Made by a program: the position numbers and the translations under genes
In this document: positions 1-8,205 of the stretch, piece after piece
Layout of the letters: each line of letters starts with the position of its first letter
Numbering within the stretch: the stretch's first letter is position 1
Assembly: GCA_009783465.1 (NCBI GenBank)
Contig: WRDM01000003.1
Location: 35,919-99,918 of the forward strand
Direction of reading: 5' to 3'
Length of the DNA stretch: 64,000 nucleotides
Source of the DNA: Phycisphaerae bacterium
GTDB taxonomy: Bacteria; Planctomycetota; Phycisphaerae; SM23-33
The notes under the pieces: model-generated
What the model saw: only the letters and a program-made list of their open reading frames with translations
The model's database searches: none
What the model was told of the DNA's origin: nothing

Positions 1-364
1 CGATGACGCGTGGTGTCGCGTGGGCCGCCCAGGCGTGGGGGATCGCGACGCTGAAGACGGTGACGAGTCCCGCCGCCACGGCCAGGGCAGCCAGCGCGGC
101 CGACCACTGCCAGCCGGTGTCGTTTTGGAAGCCGTACAGCAGTAGCGTGACGAGCGTGAGGTTGGCGAGCGTTCGGCCCAGCGACGCGGTCATTCGCAGC
201 GGCGCGAGATGGCGTTCGAGGAGGACCATGCGACGCGGGCGGTCGTGGAATTGTTCGCGCAAACCGGCCCGGCGGACGCCGTGAAACGCGCACTCCGCCA
301 GCGAGAAAAATCCCGACACGATCGCGGCCAGGGCAGCGGCCCAGATCAGCCAAGCCAAGGGCAT
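1..364 (-). CDS. CNNM/DUF21-type membrane protein, N-terminal part (runs off window)
   Basis: The reverse strand reads an open frame from an ATG at 364 to the window edge, giving about 121 residues starting MPLAWLIWAAALAAIVSGFF. It continues with S-L-A-E, the pattern typical of the first membrane segment of DUF21/CNNM proteins (the HlyC/CorC group, in which a transmembrane domain precedes CBS and CorC_HlyC domains). At least two further hydrophobic segments follow, near residues 60-80 and 86-108. Members are linked to magnesium or cobalt transport, and a role in divalent cation efflux is inferred only from the family. The CBS part lies outside the window, so the assignment rests on the N terminus alone. 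The upstream region contains a palindromic element at 549-666. Confidence 0.6.
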   Translation of the reverse strand, partial: MPLAWLIWAAALAAIVSGFFSLAECAFHGVRRAGLREQFHDRPRRMVLLERHLAPLRMTASLGRTLANLTLVTLLLYGFQNDTGWQWSAALAALAVAAGLVTVFSVAIPHAWAAHATPRVI

Positions 365-754
365 TCTCCGACGCGCGTTGATTGATCGCCCCGCGAACCG
401 ACGCAACGCAACGCCAACCCGCGACAGGCGGCCAACACGCCGCCGAAGCGTATTCTAGTGTCCCCCGCGACGGCATGCGACGCAAAAACGGGGAAATCCT
501 GGAGCGAACACATCCATTTTATTGTTTTTCGTACGGGATTCTGAACTCGGCGCGACTGGCCGCAGGCCCTGCCCGTTTGCGTTGCGAAACGTTGTGAGCG
601 ACTGAACGCTTCGGCTGGCACAACGATCTGCAACGCAAAATGGCAGGGCCTGCGGCCAGTCGCGCCTGAACATGAAGATCATTCAAAAACAGGGCATTCC
701 GATACGATTGTCTTGGTCCGAAATCCGAACCGTGGTTTTCTCTGTATCCGGGCG
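365..754. other. Gene-free stretch between the CNNM start and the end of the next gene
   Basis: No convincing coding frame is visible here. The stretch holds the inverted repeat at 549-666 and must contain the promoter of the CNNM-like gene, but no clear -35/-10 or sigma-54 pattern was recognised. Confidence 0.5.
549..666. repeat. Family A palindromic element (copy 1)
   Basis: Perfect 25-bp arms, 549-573 and 642-666, begin GGCGCGACTGGCCGCAGG. The inner part also pairs partially (GTTTGCGTTGC against GCAACGCAAA). A second copy with the same arm core lies at 39974-40103. The element sits upstream of the CNNM-like gene and downstream of the secreted repeat protein gene. An RNA copy would fold into a long hairpin. 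Confidence 0.9.
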
Positions 755-2656
755 TCAGTCTACGATGACGACAGGCAACGCGACGGGCACCGGCACCGCC
801 TGGACCTCCACCGCCCGGGCCTTCGCCGCTTTGGCCGCCTCGGCCGCTTTCTTCGCTGCCTCTTCCGTCATCGGCGCGTCGTCGGTCGGGGCGGCCTCGG
901 CGGGCGTGTCGCCTTCGTCGGATTCCTCTGCCGCGGTGATCGCGATGGTCGCGATGTGGCCGACGAAGAGGTTGATCTCCGGGCCGTTGTCCATCTTGAA
1001 CTTAAGGTTCTTGCGTTCCAGCTTGCCGCTCATCGTCGAGTTGCTGTTGAGCGTGAGCGTGACTTTTTCCATGTTTTCGGCATCAAACTCCATCGCGGAG
1101 ATGTCGGTAAGTTTCACCTTCTGTTTTCCGGTTTCCGTCTGGACGGTCACGTCCGCGTCCGTCAGCGTGCCCATGACGGCGTCCTCGTTTCGCAGCAGAA
1201 CCTGGGCCGTCGCCTTGGAGGCGGCCTCCTCGGTGCTGAACTCCACGCGAGCGACCATGTTGATCGACACGTTCAGCGTCGCGCCCAGCGCGAGCTTGGC
1301 GGAAAATTTATCCGCCGTCAGCAGCCCCGACAACACCGAGCCGTTGCGGAACATCGCGCGGTGAAGCCCGCCGTCGGGCGTGTCCGTGACGATACGCGAC
1401 ACGGTATCCGCATCGAGCTTAATCTTGCCGTGAAGCGTGCTGAACTCCAGCGACGGTTTGTCGGCCAAATACAGCCGCTGCCCGTTGCGGAGCACCACGA
1501 ACTGGTCAGCCACCTTGACGTCCGCCGGCTTCTCGGGCGAAATTTTAAACGCCGCCGAGCGGAAATCCGTCGGCGCCAGCGTGACGCTGTTTTCGCTGTC
1601 CCGCTTGATGACCACGCTCGACGTCAAATCGCCCGCCAGAATCTGCCCGTCCGTCAACGCCACCTGCGCGTACGCGTCCTCCTCCTGCGGCATGAGCACG
1701 CCCAACACCTTGTCAGCCGGGATTTTCATCTCGCCGAACACCGTCTTGACGACGAACGTTTCGGTGGCGATCGTGCCGCGGATCTGGTCGCCGTTTCGCA
1801 GGACGGCCAGGTCGTCCTTGGCGTCGCGGGGGATCTCCAGCCGATCCATCACCGTCCCGCCCGAGGGCATGTTCAGGAGGATTTCGCGGAGCGGGGCGGG
1901 CAGTTTGCCCAATTCGGCGGCCACGTCGAAACTCTTCATGAACGCCTTGGCTTTTTCGGGGTTGGGCTGCTGGCTTTGGAAGAAGCACAAGGCCACGGGC
2001 TTGTTGGGTTCGACGGTGAGGTCGTAGAAGTACATGACTTCGTTGGTGCCGGATTTCCACTGGATGCGTGGTTTGGTTTTGGCGGCCGGGCTGGCGATGA
2101 CGTGGACGATCACGGGCCGGTTGGAGTTTTCGCGGTACATGGTGGCGAAGGCCCAGTCTTTGGCTTCGATGTTTTTCGCGCCCCGGCTGCCGGCGACTTC
2201 GTGGATCGTCGAGCCCATGCGGTTGCGATAGCACAGCGCGACGCGGAACGGCTCGGACGATTCGTTTTCGAAGATGTCGACCCAGCGGCAATAGCCCTGT
2301 TTTTCGTCGACGTAGATCCGTCGCGACACGCGGACGTTGCCGTATTGCCACGGGCCGATTTCGATCTCGCGCTTGTCCTCGCTCATGCGACTGCCGCCGC
2401 CGGAAAACTCGTTGCCGTCGGTGATCGTCAGCCGCATGCCGTTGCTGTACGCGTTGTTCACGCCGCTGCTGACCCCGCCGACCCCGTTGATATCCCAGCG
2501 GTTGCCCAGCCCGTCCTTCACGTCCCAGTTAAACGACACGCCCTGGCCGTCCGGGATGTGCAGGGCACTCTTGTTGTCCTGCGCCCACACCGAACCCGCC
2601 ACCAGACAGCACACCGTTATCAAGCAAATCGACACTATCGCGAATCGTGTACGCAT
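755..2656 (-). CDS. Secreted beta-repeat protein, paralogue of 3253-5322
   Basis: A 633-residue protein with a Sec signal peptide (hydrophobic core near residues 6-25, A-Q-D after the probable cleavage site). The ATG at 2656 is preferred over an upstream GTG because AGGAG lies 8 nt before it. The N-terminal third carries WDINGVGGVSSGVNNAYS, which matches WDIYGGMYVNSGTNNAFS in the neighbouring gene, so the two are paralogues. The rest has at least four imperfect units of about 45 residues with an L-R-N-G-D/Q/S start, a G-x-L centre and a V-x-x-I/V end (for example around LRNGDQIRGTI and LRNEDAVMGTL), suggesting small beta-barrel or Sm-like folds. The C terminus is rich in A, E and K. Its function is unknown; an exported structural or envelope role is only inferred. 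It is separated from its paralogue by a family C palindrome. Confidence 0.8.
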   Translation of the reverse strand: MRTRFAIVSICLITVCCLVAGSVWAQDNKSALHIPDGQGVSFNWDVKDGLGNRWDINGVGGVSSGVNNAYSNGMRLTITDGNEFSGGGSRMSEDKREIEIGPWQYGNVRVSRRIYVDEKQGYCRWVDIFENESSEPFRVALCYRNRMGSTIHEVAGSRGAKNIEAKDWAFATMYRENSNRPVIVHVIASPAAKTKPRIQWKSGTNEVMYFYDLTVEPNKPVALCFFQSQQPNPEKAKAFMKSFDVAAELGKLPAPLREILLNMPSGGTVMDRLEIPRDAKDDLAVLRNGDQIRGTIATETFVVKTVFGEMKIPADKVLGVLMPQEEDAYAQVALTDGQILAGDLTSSVVIKRDSENSVTLAPTDFRSAAFKISPEKPADVKVADQFVVLRNGQRLYLADKPSLEFSTLHGKIKLDADTVSRIVTDTPDGGLHRAMFRNGSVLSGLLTADKFSAKLALGATLNVSINMVARVEFSTEEAASKATAQVLLRNEDAVMGTLTDADVTVQTETGKQKVKLTDISAMEFDAENMEKVTLTLNSNSTMSGKLERKNLKFKMDNGPEINLFVGHIATIAITAAEESDEGDTPAEAAPTDDAPMTEEAAKKAAEAAKAAKARAVEVQAVPVPVALPVVIVD

Positions 2657-3252
2657 GGAAAGCACTCCTGTGCCAGAAATTTTCAGCGTTTTGTGTTCAG
2701 AACGTTGTCAAAAAACCCCGCAAGAAAAATCGTGGTCTTCCCTTCACCTGGAACAACCGGAACATCACGGATTGGCCTCCCCGGTCTCGCGTTGGAGTGC
2801 CGGCCTACAGCCCCAACGGGGCGTCTTGGGTAGCCCAGGGTGAGCGGTACTCCGCGAACCCTGGGTGCGAGTGTTTTCGAGTTTTTTTCACCGTGCCTGA
2901 CGCCACTGGCCGAGGCCGTGCCGTCACGCGAGCGCGGCATCGGACGATCCGCACGTTCCCCTGTTCGCGTTGTTCGGTGCCGCACAGGCCAATGTGTGCG
3001 CCCTCGGCCAGTGGCGTCAGGCACGGTCCGGGGGAAAAAAGGGCCTCGTTCCCCAGGGTTCGCGGAGTACCGCTCACCCTGGGCTACCCAAGACGCCCCT
3101 GTCGGGGCTGTGAACCGGCGCTCCAAACGCCAGACCGGGGAGGCCAATCGGTTGTGTTCCACATCTGCCATGCTAGAAATTCCAACAATTCCCAAACCGC
3201 ATAACGCATTTTTCCGTTCTACGCACGCATCAAACGTCCCGTCCCTGCGTCG
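2657..3252. repeat. Family C nested palindrome filling a 596-bp intergenic gap
   Basis: The arms run from about 2757 to about 3158. Outer blocks contain CTTGGGTAGCCCAGGGTGAG (near 2826) and its reverse complement (near 3075-3095). An inner pair, GTGCCTGACGCCACTGGCC near 2893 and its complement near 3005-3025, forms the core of a cruciform or hairpin. No protein-coding pattern is credible here: frames on both strands translate the same repeat. Related copies lie at 7777-8088, 13116-13326 and 33777-34092. Confidence 0.85.
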
Positions 3253-5322
3253 TCAAAAATCATCGTCGTCATCAAAGAACATCTCGTCGTCGATAAGAAG
3301 AACCTCCGCGCCCTCTGCCGTCGCGGCCGCCTTGGATCCGCCGAGTTTTTCGATGATCGACCCCACACGCTGGCGGACCTCCGCGTCCTTGTCCTGCGTG
3401 TATTTCAGCAGGCAGGGCACGATCTGCGCGCCCATGCGAAGCAGCTCCTCGCTGGCGGCATCGCGGTCCTTGTAACTTTCGCTGTAGAGTTTCGCCACGA
3501 GGGCGTCGACCTTCTTCACCACGTCGTCGGGCGGCAACGCCACGCTCTGCTCGAGCTTGACCAACTGCCCCGCGCCCAGTTTCAACGACGGGCCTGACAT
3601 GACCTGGAACGTCAGCTCCTCCTGCGCCAGCCGGCCGCGATGCACCGACTTATCCCACAGCGTCGCGGTGACCCGGCCAGGCTGATTGGCCGCGAACTCC
3701 ATCTTGCGAACGTTGCTCGGACGCAGCCGGACCGTGCCCACGTCGGTGACGATGGTAAACCGCTCGTCGGTGAACCGCCCCATCAACGCGTCGCCGTTGT
3801 TGAGCTGAACCTCCGCCAGGTACGGGCTGGCCTTTTCGTCCCGGTTGTACTGGATCTGCAAAATCATGTCGCGCGGAATGTCGAGCGTCTTGTCCAGCTT
3901 GGTCAGCTTCACCGTCAGCGTCGCGTCGTCGATCATGCCCCCCAGCAGCGAGCCGTTGACGAAACTCGCGCGGTGCAACGCGTTGCCCGGATTGTCCATC
4001 GTGATGTTCTGCAAATCCTGGCCGCGAAGCTCCACCAGCCCGTGTCGCGTGCGGAACCGGATGGCCAGGGCGGCCGAGTCAAACTGCAACTGGTCGCCCG
4101 TCCGCAGCACCATCACCGGGCCTGTAGGATCGGTGGTTTCGGGCTTGTTTTTGGTGATTTGATAGGAAAACTGCCGGATTTTCGACAGCGGGAATTTCAG
4201 CGGCTCGCCGCCGGTGGGGAGATTCAACAAAATCAACGTGTCCGCCGCCAACTCGCCGGAGATGACCTGGCCGTCCGTCGTCATCACGCAAACGTTCTGC
4301 CCGAGGCAGGACATGCCGATCACGTCGTCAGCCCTGATCTCCAGCTCGCCGAACAGCGTCGTCATCTTGTACGACGCATTGCCGATTCTTCCGAAGAGCG
4401 GATCCTCCTCGTTGTTATTGCGGATGATGCAGTCGCTGGTGTCGCTGCGGGTCAGGTCCACGCCGCCCGTGCCGCCGGGCGCGAAATTCCACAGCAGTTT
4501 CCGCACCGCCGCCGGCAGATCCTTCATGTATTTCGCGCTGCGGAAGTCTTTCATCATTTTCGCGTGTTCGTCGAGGGTCTTGCCCTGCGACACGAAATTG
4601 CACACGATCACGCCGCTTTTGGGGGGGATTTTCACCTCGTACCGCATCTGCACGGTGTTGCCGTTGACCTGCATGTTGGGCCTGTTCTTGGCCCGGCTGT
4701 CGGCGAAGATGTGCAGCGTCACGGGCACGTTGCCGCCGCCCTGGTTGCATTGCGTCGCGACGGCCCAGTCCTCCGCGGTGAGCTGATTCTTGCCCGCGGA
4801 CGTCAACTGCGTGTCGATATTCCAGTTGGTGTACACGTACTGGATCAACTGGACGTTCATCTCCTGGTCGGAGGGATTTTCCATGATCGTCAGCCAGCGC
4901 GCCAACGGGGCGTCCTTGAAGACCTTCACCCGCCGCGTCAAAACGACGCCGCCGAGATTGAAGGGCCCGCCCTGAATCTCGTCGCCCTCGGCATTGATGG
5001 CCGCCTGGCCCGAACCGGGGAACCCCCACCCGCCCGTGCCGTTGACCATGATCTGGCAGGACATCGCGCTGCTGAACGCGTTGTTCGTGCCGCTATTGAC
5101 GTACATCCCGCCGTAAATGTCCCAACGGTAACCGCCCGAGTCGGTCATCACGTACGGCCGAAGCTGAACGTCCTGCGTCCTCTCGATGAACAGCCCCTTG
5201 ATGTCCAGCACGTTCTGGGCCGCCTGACGCTGCGCAGCCGCGTCCAGCTTGAGCCCCGCCGCCGACACCGCGGCCAGGCTCACCGCCAGCGCCATCCACA
5301 ACCCCGATCGAGTCCTGTTCAT
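3253..5322 (-). CDS. Secreted beta-repeat protein with C-terminal HEAT-like segment
   Basis: A 689-residue exported protein. The ATG at 5322 is chosen because AAGGA lies 7 nt upstream; longer frames begin in unsupported sequence. A signal peptide spans about residues 1-30 (MALAVSLAAVSAAG core). Like its neighbour at 755-2656 it has the W-D-I-x-G...S-G-x-N-N-A motif, a beta-rich N-terminal domain, and several N-G-x-x-x-x-G-x-L units of about 45 residues with G-E-L or G-L-V-E-L strands. It adds a C-terminal stretch (roughly residues 600-670) with L-L-R-M-G-A-Q-I-V-P and D-K-D-A-E-V-R-Q-R patterns, like a pair of HEAT or PBS-type helical repeats, and ends in an acidic DDDDDF tail. Its substrate or partner is unknown. 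The pair probably arose by duplication and divergence. Confidence 0.8.
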   Translation of the reverse strand: MNRTRSGLWMALAVSLAAVSAAGLKLDAAAQRQAAQNVLDIKGLFIERTQDVQLRPYVMTDSGGYRWDIYGGMYVNSGTNNAFSSAMSCQIMVNGTGGWGFPGSGQAAINAEGDEIQGGPFNLGGVVLTRRVKVFKDAPLARWLTIMENPSDQEMNVQLIQYVYTNWNIDTQLTSAGKNQLTAEDWAVATQCNQGGGNVPVTLHIFADSRAKNRPNMQVNGNTVQMRYEVKIPPKSGVIVCNFVSQGKTLDEHAKMMKDFRSAKYMKDLPAAVRKLLWNFAPGGTGGVDLTRSDTSDCIIRNNNEEDPLFGRIGNASYKMTTLFGELEIRADDVIGMSCLGQNVCVMTTDGQVISGELAADTLILLNLPTGGEPLKFPLSKIRQFSYQITKNKPETTDPTGPVMVLRTGDQLQFDSAALAIRFRTRHGLVELRGQDLQNITMDNPGNALHRASFVNGSLLGGMIDDATLTVKLTKLDKTLDIPRDMILQIQYNRDEKASPYLAEVQLNNGDALMGRFTDERFTIVTDVGTVRLRPSNVRKMEFAANQPGRVTATLWDKSVHRGRLAQEELTFQVMSGPSLKLGAGQLVKLEQSVALPPDDVVKKVDALVAKLYSESYKDRDAASEELLRMGAQIVPCLLKYTQDKDAEVRQRVGSIIEKLGGSKAAATAEGAEVLLIDDEMFFDDDDDF

Positions 5323-5707
5323 AGTGTCATCCTTTTTCGCATGCCTCATGGGACGCACGCCCGCAACAAACGTTTCACGAAAGGCTTTGTTTCAATCACG
5401 CAATCGTCGCAATCCGCGCACCACCATTAATGACGCCGCCCGACGAACGAATAATGCAGCCAAATAGAAATTTCATCCACGCGGCCTCGGGACCGTCGCA
5501 TCGTATTATCCCATTTTTGGCTGTAGGCCGTGGGCTGTAGGCTGTAGGGGCAGGCTTATGACGGATTGGGTCCAATGATTCATAAGCCTGCGCCTACAGC
5601 CCACAGCCTACAGCCCACGGCCTTTTTGCGAAAAAATTGGCACGTAGGATACGTTGGCCCTGCGTACGGCTTCACAACCACCACATCGTCATGATACTAT
5701 CGCGTTT
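5323..5707. other. Divergent intergenic region with family B palindrome
   Basis: This lies between the minus-strand secreted protein start and the plus-strand HAD gene, so it should carry two promoters. The only clear structure is the inverted repeat at 5520-5622. Frames running into the HAD gene from 5654 start at a TTG with no ribosome binding site. Confidence 0.5.
5520..5622. repeat. Family B palindromic element (copy 1)
   Basis: The left arm contains GGCTGTAGGCTGTAGG and the right arm its complement CCTACAGCCTACAGCC-like sequence, with an inner pair CAGGCTTATGA and TCATAAGCCTG. Other copies lie at 21087-21183 and inside flgI (50925-51003). Confidence 0.9.
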
Positions 5708-6532
5708 GTGAAGGCAGGCAAAACAAAATTTCGTCTCCTGGCGGTGGATCTGGACGGCACGCTGCTGACGGGCGACAAGCGGATTTCCCCGCGGTCGCAG
5801 GCCGCCCTTGCCCAGGCCAGGCGGGCGGGCGTGCACATCGTGCTGGCGTCGGCCAGACCGCCGCGAAGCGTCATGCCGTTCTACACGCAACTGGAACTCG
5901 ACACGCCGATGATCAACTACAACGGCGCGCTCGTCTACGACCCGCCCTCGCAACGCGTGCTCGCGCATCGGCCGATCCCCGCCGACATGGCCGCCGACCT
6001 CGTGCAGACCGCCCGGGCGCAACACCCCGACGTCGTCGTCTCGGCGGAGGTGCTCGACCGATGGTTCACCGACCGCGTCGACGACCGGTACATGACCGAA
6101 ACCGCCCGCCATTGCCGCCCCGACGTACTGGGGCCGATCGACGAATGGCTCAACCGCCCCGTCACCAAGCTGCTGCTGCTGGGCGAACAACCCATGCTCG
6201 CGTCGCTGCGGCGGGGGTTTGAGCGGACGCACGCGCACCAGGTCACGATGGTCCAATTGGAGGGATTTTTGCTGCAACTCATGCACGCGACGACGTCGAA
6301 GGCGCAGGCCCTTCGCGAGGTAGCCGCGGAGCTGGGCGTCGCCCGCGAGGAGACGCTGGCCATCGGCGACAACGCCAACGACGTCGGCATGTTGCAGTGG
6401 GCCGGCACGAGCGTCGCCGTCGCCAACGCCTGCCCCGAAGCCCTCGCCGTCGCCGACCACATCGCCGACCACCACGACAACGACGGCGCCGCCAAGGCCA
6501 TTGAACAGTTGGTGCTGCACGGGAAAAATTGA
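5708..6532 (+). CDS. Cof-type HAD-IIB phosphatase
   Basis: A 274-residue protein of the haloacid dehalogenase superfamily, subfamily IIB (Cof/YidA type), which usually dephosphorylates sugar phosphates or nucleotide-like cofactors in the cytoplasm. Motif I is LLAVDLDGTLL near residues 9-19, with both catalytic aspartates. Motif II is the V-L-A-S-A-R region, where Cof proteins usually have T/S-G/A-R. Motif III/IV is IGDNANDVGML near the C terminus. The IIB cap domain lies between motifs II and III. The start is uncertain: GTG at 5708 gives the normal short leader before motif I, while a TTG at 5654 would add 18 unsupported residues. It converges with the HTH gene, leaving a 5-bp gap. Confidence 0.85.
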   Translation: MKAGKTKFRLLAVDLDGTLLTGDKRISPRSQAALAQARRAGVHIVLASARPPRSVMPFYTQLELDTPMINYNGALVYDPPSQRVLAHRPIPADMAADLVQTARAQHPDVVVSAEVLDRWFTDRVDDRYMTETARHCRPDVLGPIDEWLNRPVTKLLLLGEQPMLASLRRGFERTHAHQVTMVQLEGFLLQLMHATTSKAQALREVAAELGVAREETLAIGDNANDVGMLQWAGTSVAVANACPEALAVADHIADHHDNDGAAKAIEQLVLHGKN

Positions 6533-6537
6533 GGCCG

Positions 6538-6849
6538 TCAATCCTTCATCGTGTCGGCGGCGGCTTTGAGGTTTTCGCGGTACTGTTGAAAGGCCGCCCG
6601 GCCGGCGCGGCTGAGGCGGCAGATCGTTCGCGGCATTTTGTCCCGGAAGGTTTTCTCGATCTCGACGTACCCGCCGGCTTCCAGCTTCGTCAGATGCGAG
6701 GAGAGATTGCCCTTGGTCATGCCCGTCTCGCGAAGCAGATAGAGAAAATCGGCGGCATCGACAAAATACAGCACCGCCATGATCACCAGCCGTCCCGGCT
6801 CGTGAATTAACCTGTCCACCTGAAGTATGGCCCGCATATCCCGCTTCAC
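6538..6849 (-). CDS. Winged-helix transcriptional regulator (MarR-like, HTH_34 type)
   Basis: A 103-residue protein with the compact winged-helix pattern of HTH_34/DUF2087-like regulators: R-L-I-H-E-P-G-R-L-V-I-M-A-V-L at the first helix, then TKGNLSSHLTKLEAGGYVEI as the recognition helix and the start of the wing. It has no separate ligand domain. Its start overlaps the stop of the upstream membrane-protein gene by ATGA (6846-6849), so the two are translationally coupled. Such pairs usually act as an autoregulated unit; the probable operator is the palindrome at 7628-7655. The effector is unknown. Confidence 0.85.
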   Translation of the reverse strand: MKRDMRAILQVDRLIHEPGRLVIMAVLYFVDAADFLYLLRETGMTKGNLSSHLTKLEAGGYVEIEKTFRDKMPRTICRLSRAGRAAFQQYRENLKAAADTMKD

Positions 6850-7616
6850 GGCCTGTTCCCCTCCGGAGTTTCCGTCTTGGTCTCCACAAGGGGATTCTTA
6901 CGAACAAACGCCCGCAAGGCAACCCCCCCGCTGACGATAAAAGCTACGCCAATCAGGCTGAAGTATCCCCCCGTGACCAGGGTGTCATCAAAGTGCAAAA
7001 AGAACATGACGAACCCCAGGACCACCGAAAACGCCGCTAAGGCCTGGAAGCGGCGTAATTGAAAATGCATACCTGTGAGGAATAAAATCCCGCCGCCGAA
7101 GACGCCAAACATCAGTGCATACCCGCGCTCCGCCATCGGATAGAACTCCGGAACCAACGCACACAAAAGCCCGATAACGCCGCCCCCAATGGCACCACCA
7201 ACGATGATCAGCACCACCCGTTTTACAGTCCAAGTCGCCCCGCGAAGAACAACCATGCCCGCGCGAGGCTCGACCAGCCGGCTCTTGAGCCTTCTCGCGA
7301 GCCAGACTGTCGGCAGAGTCGCACCAAAGCACCACACCGCGAGCATGTAAGGCCACATGTCAAACCCACGCAGGGGGCCTATCGAAATCTGGACGGCCAC
7401 GGAATCGCCCAGGAGTACCCGACCCAGAAAAAACATACCGATCCAGACGAACCCCAAGCCGTTCACCAGTTCGACGACGCCGCTCTCCATGTTGCCCCGT
7501 CGGACACGCCGGCCGATTTCGGCGATTTTCCGATCGGCCTCCTTCATGTCCGGTTTCACATCCGGTTCGCCCCCGTTCATGCCCTGATCGGTCCTGTTCG
7601 TGTCCGGGTTCTCCAT
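6846..7616 (-). CDS. Multi-spanning membrane protein coupled to the HTH regulator
   Basis: About 256 residues. The ATG at 7616 has AGGAG 7 nt upstream; an ATG two codons earlier is too close to that sequence. The first 60 residues are hydrophilic and charged (KEADRKIAEIGRRVRRGNME), followed by at least six hydrophobic segments with Gly-rich turns, for example VVLIIVGGAIGGGVIGLL and FVMFFLHF. Helix-turn-helix plus membrane protein pairs of this kind are common in planctomycetes and other bacteria but have no assigned transport or sensing role. It is first in a two-gene transcript with the regulator. Confidence 0.75.
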   Translation of the reverse strand: MENPDTNRTDQGMNGGEPDVKPDMKEADRKIAEIGRRVRRGNMESGVVELVNGLGFVWIGMFFLGRVLLGDSVAVQISIGPLRGFDMWPYMLAVWCFGATLPTVWLARRLKSRLVEPRAGMVVLRGATWTVKRVVLIIVGGAIGGGVIGLLCALVPEFYPMAERGYALMFGVFGGGILFLTGMHFQLRRFQALAAFSVVLGFVMFFLHFDDTLVTGGYFSLIGVAFIVSGGVALRAFVRKNPLVETKTETPEGNRP

Positions 7617-7627
7617 CGCCATTCTCC

Positions 7628-7655
7628 TTGTAATACAAACCAGTTTGCATTACAA
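7628..7655. promoter_or_regulatory. Palindromic operator upstream of the membrane protein/HTH pair
   Basis: A 28-bp near-perfect palindrome made of two 14-bp halves, TTGTAATACAAACC and AGTTTGCATTACAA, with two mismatches. It ends just before the ribosome binding site of the 7616 start. Its symmetry and position suit the dimeric winged-helix protein encoded as the second gene of this transcript. The binding itself is inferred. Confidence 0.65.
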
Positions 7656-8205
7656 ACCATCTTAGGGGATCGCCAAAGGGATGTCAACGATTTTCTCGTA
7701 CCGAATGACTGTGGGTGTGCCCAGATGTTCTGGCACACGGCAGATTCACCGATTTTTCGCGGGAAACAACCGATGTTCCTCCCCGGCCTCGCGCGGCAAT
7801 GACGGGCCACAGTCCCGAAGGGACGGCGTCGGGTAGCCCAGGGTGAGCGGTACGCCGCGAACCCTGGGACGATGGGTTATTCGGAAATCATTTCATCGTG
7901 CCTGACGCCACAGGCCGCATATCACACCGTCGCATGAAGGCGGCATCGGACGACGCGAACAAGGGAATGTGCACGTCGTTCGCCGCCGACAGCCCGCGCG
8001 TATGCTATGCGGCCCGTGGCGTCAGGCACGATGAAATGATTTCCGAATAACCTGTCCTCAGGGCACGCCCGAATACGGGCGAGGCCGGGGAAGGCCAACC
8101 CGTTCGTTTCCATGTAACGATGCTACCGTGTCATCTTTCGGGAACTATTGCTCGCCGCTTTCCGTTGCGGGCGCCTCTGTGGAAGCCGTAGAGGCAACGT
8201 GTAGT
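7656..8205. repeat. Family C nested palindrome in a 550-bp gene-free gap
   Basis: The outer arms start near 7777 (CCCCGGCCTCGCG) and end near 8088 (CGAGGCCGGGG). Inner arms of about 36 bp lie at 7871-7907 and 8016-8051 and share GTGCCTGACGCCA with the copies at 2657-3252. Also present is the family block GGGTAGCCCAGGGTGAGCGG near 7831. The rest holds the promoter region of the membrane protein/HTH pair; no other gene is seen. Confidence 0.85.

Noticed and set aside
713..2833. Long plus-strand open frame opposite the secreted repeat protein
   Set aside because: It is the antisense shadow of a GC-rich gene, Arg/His/Val rich without any domain pattern; the minus-strand frame has a signal peptide and paralogue.
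2683..3475. Several overlapping frames in the 2.7-3.5 kb gap
   Set aside because: They translate the arms of the family C palindrome and give near-identical peptides on both strands.
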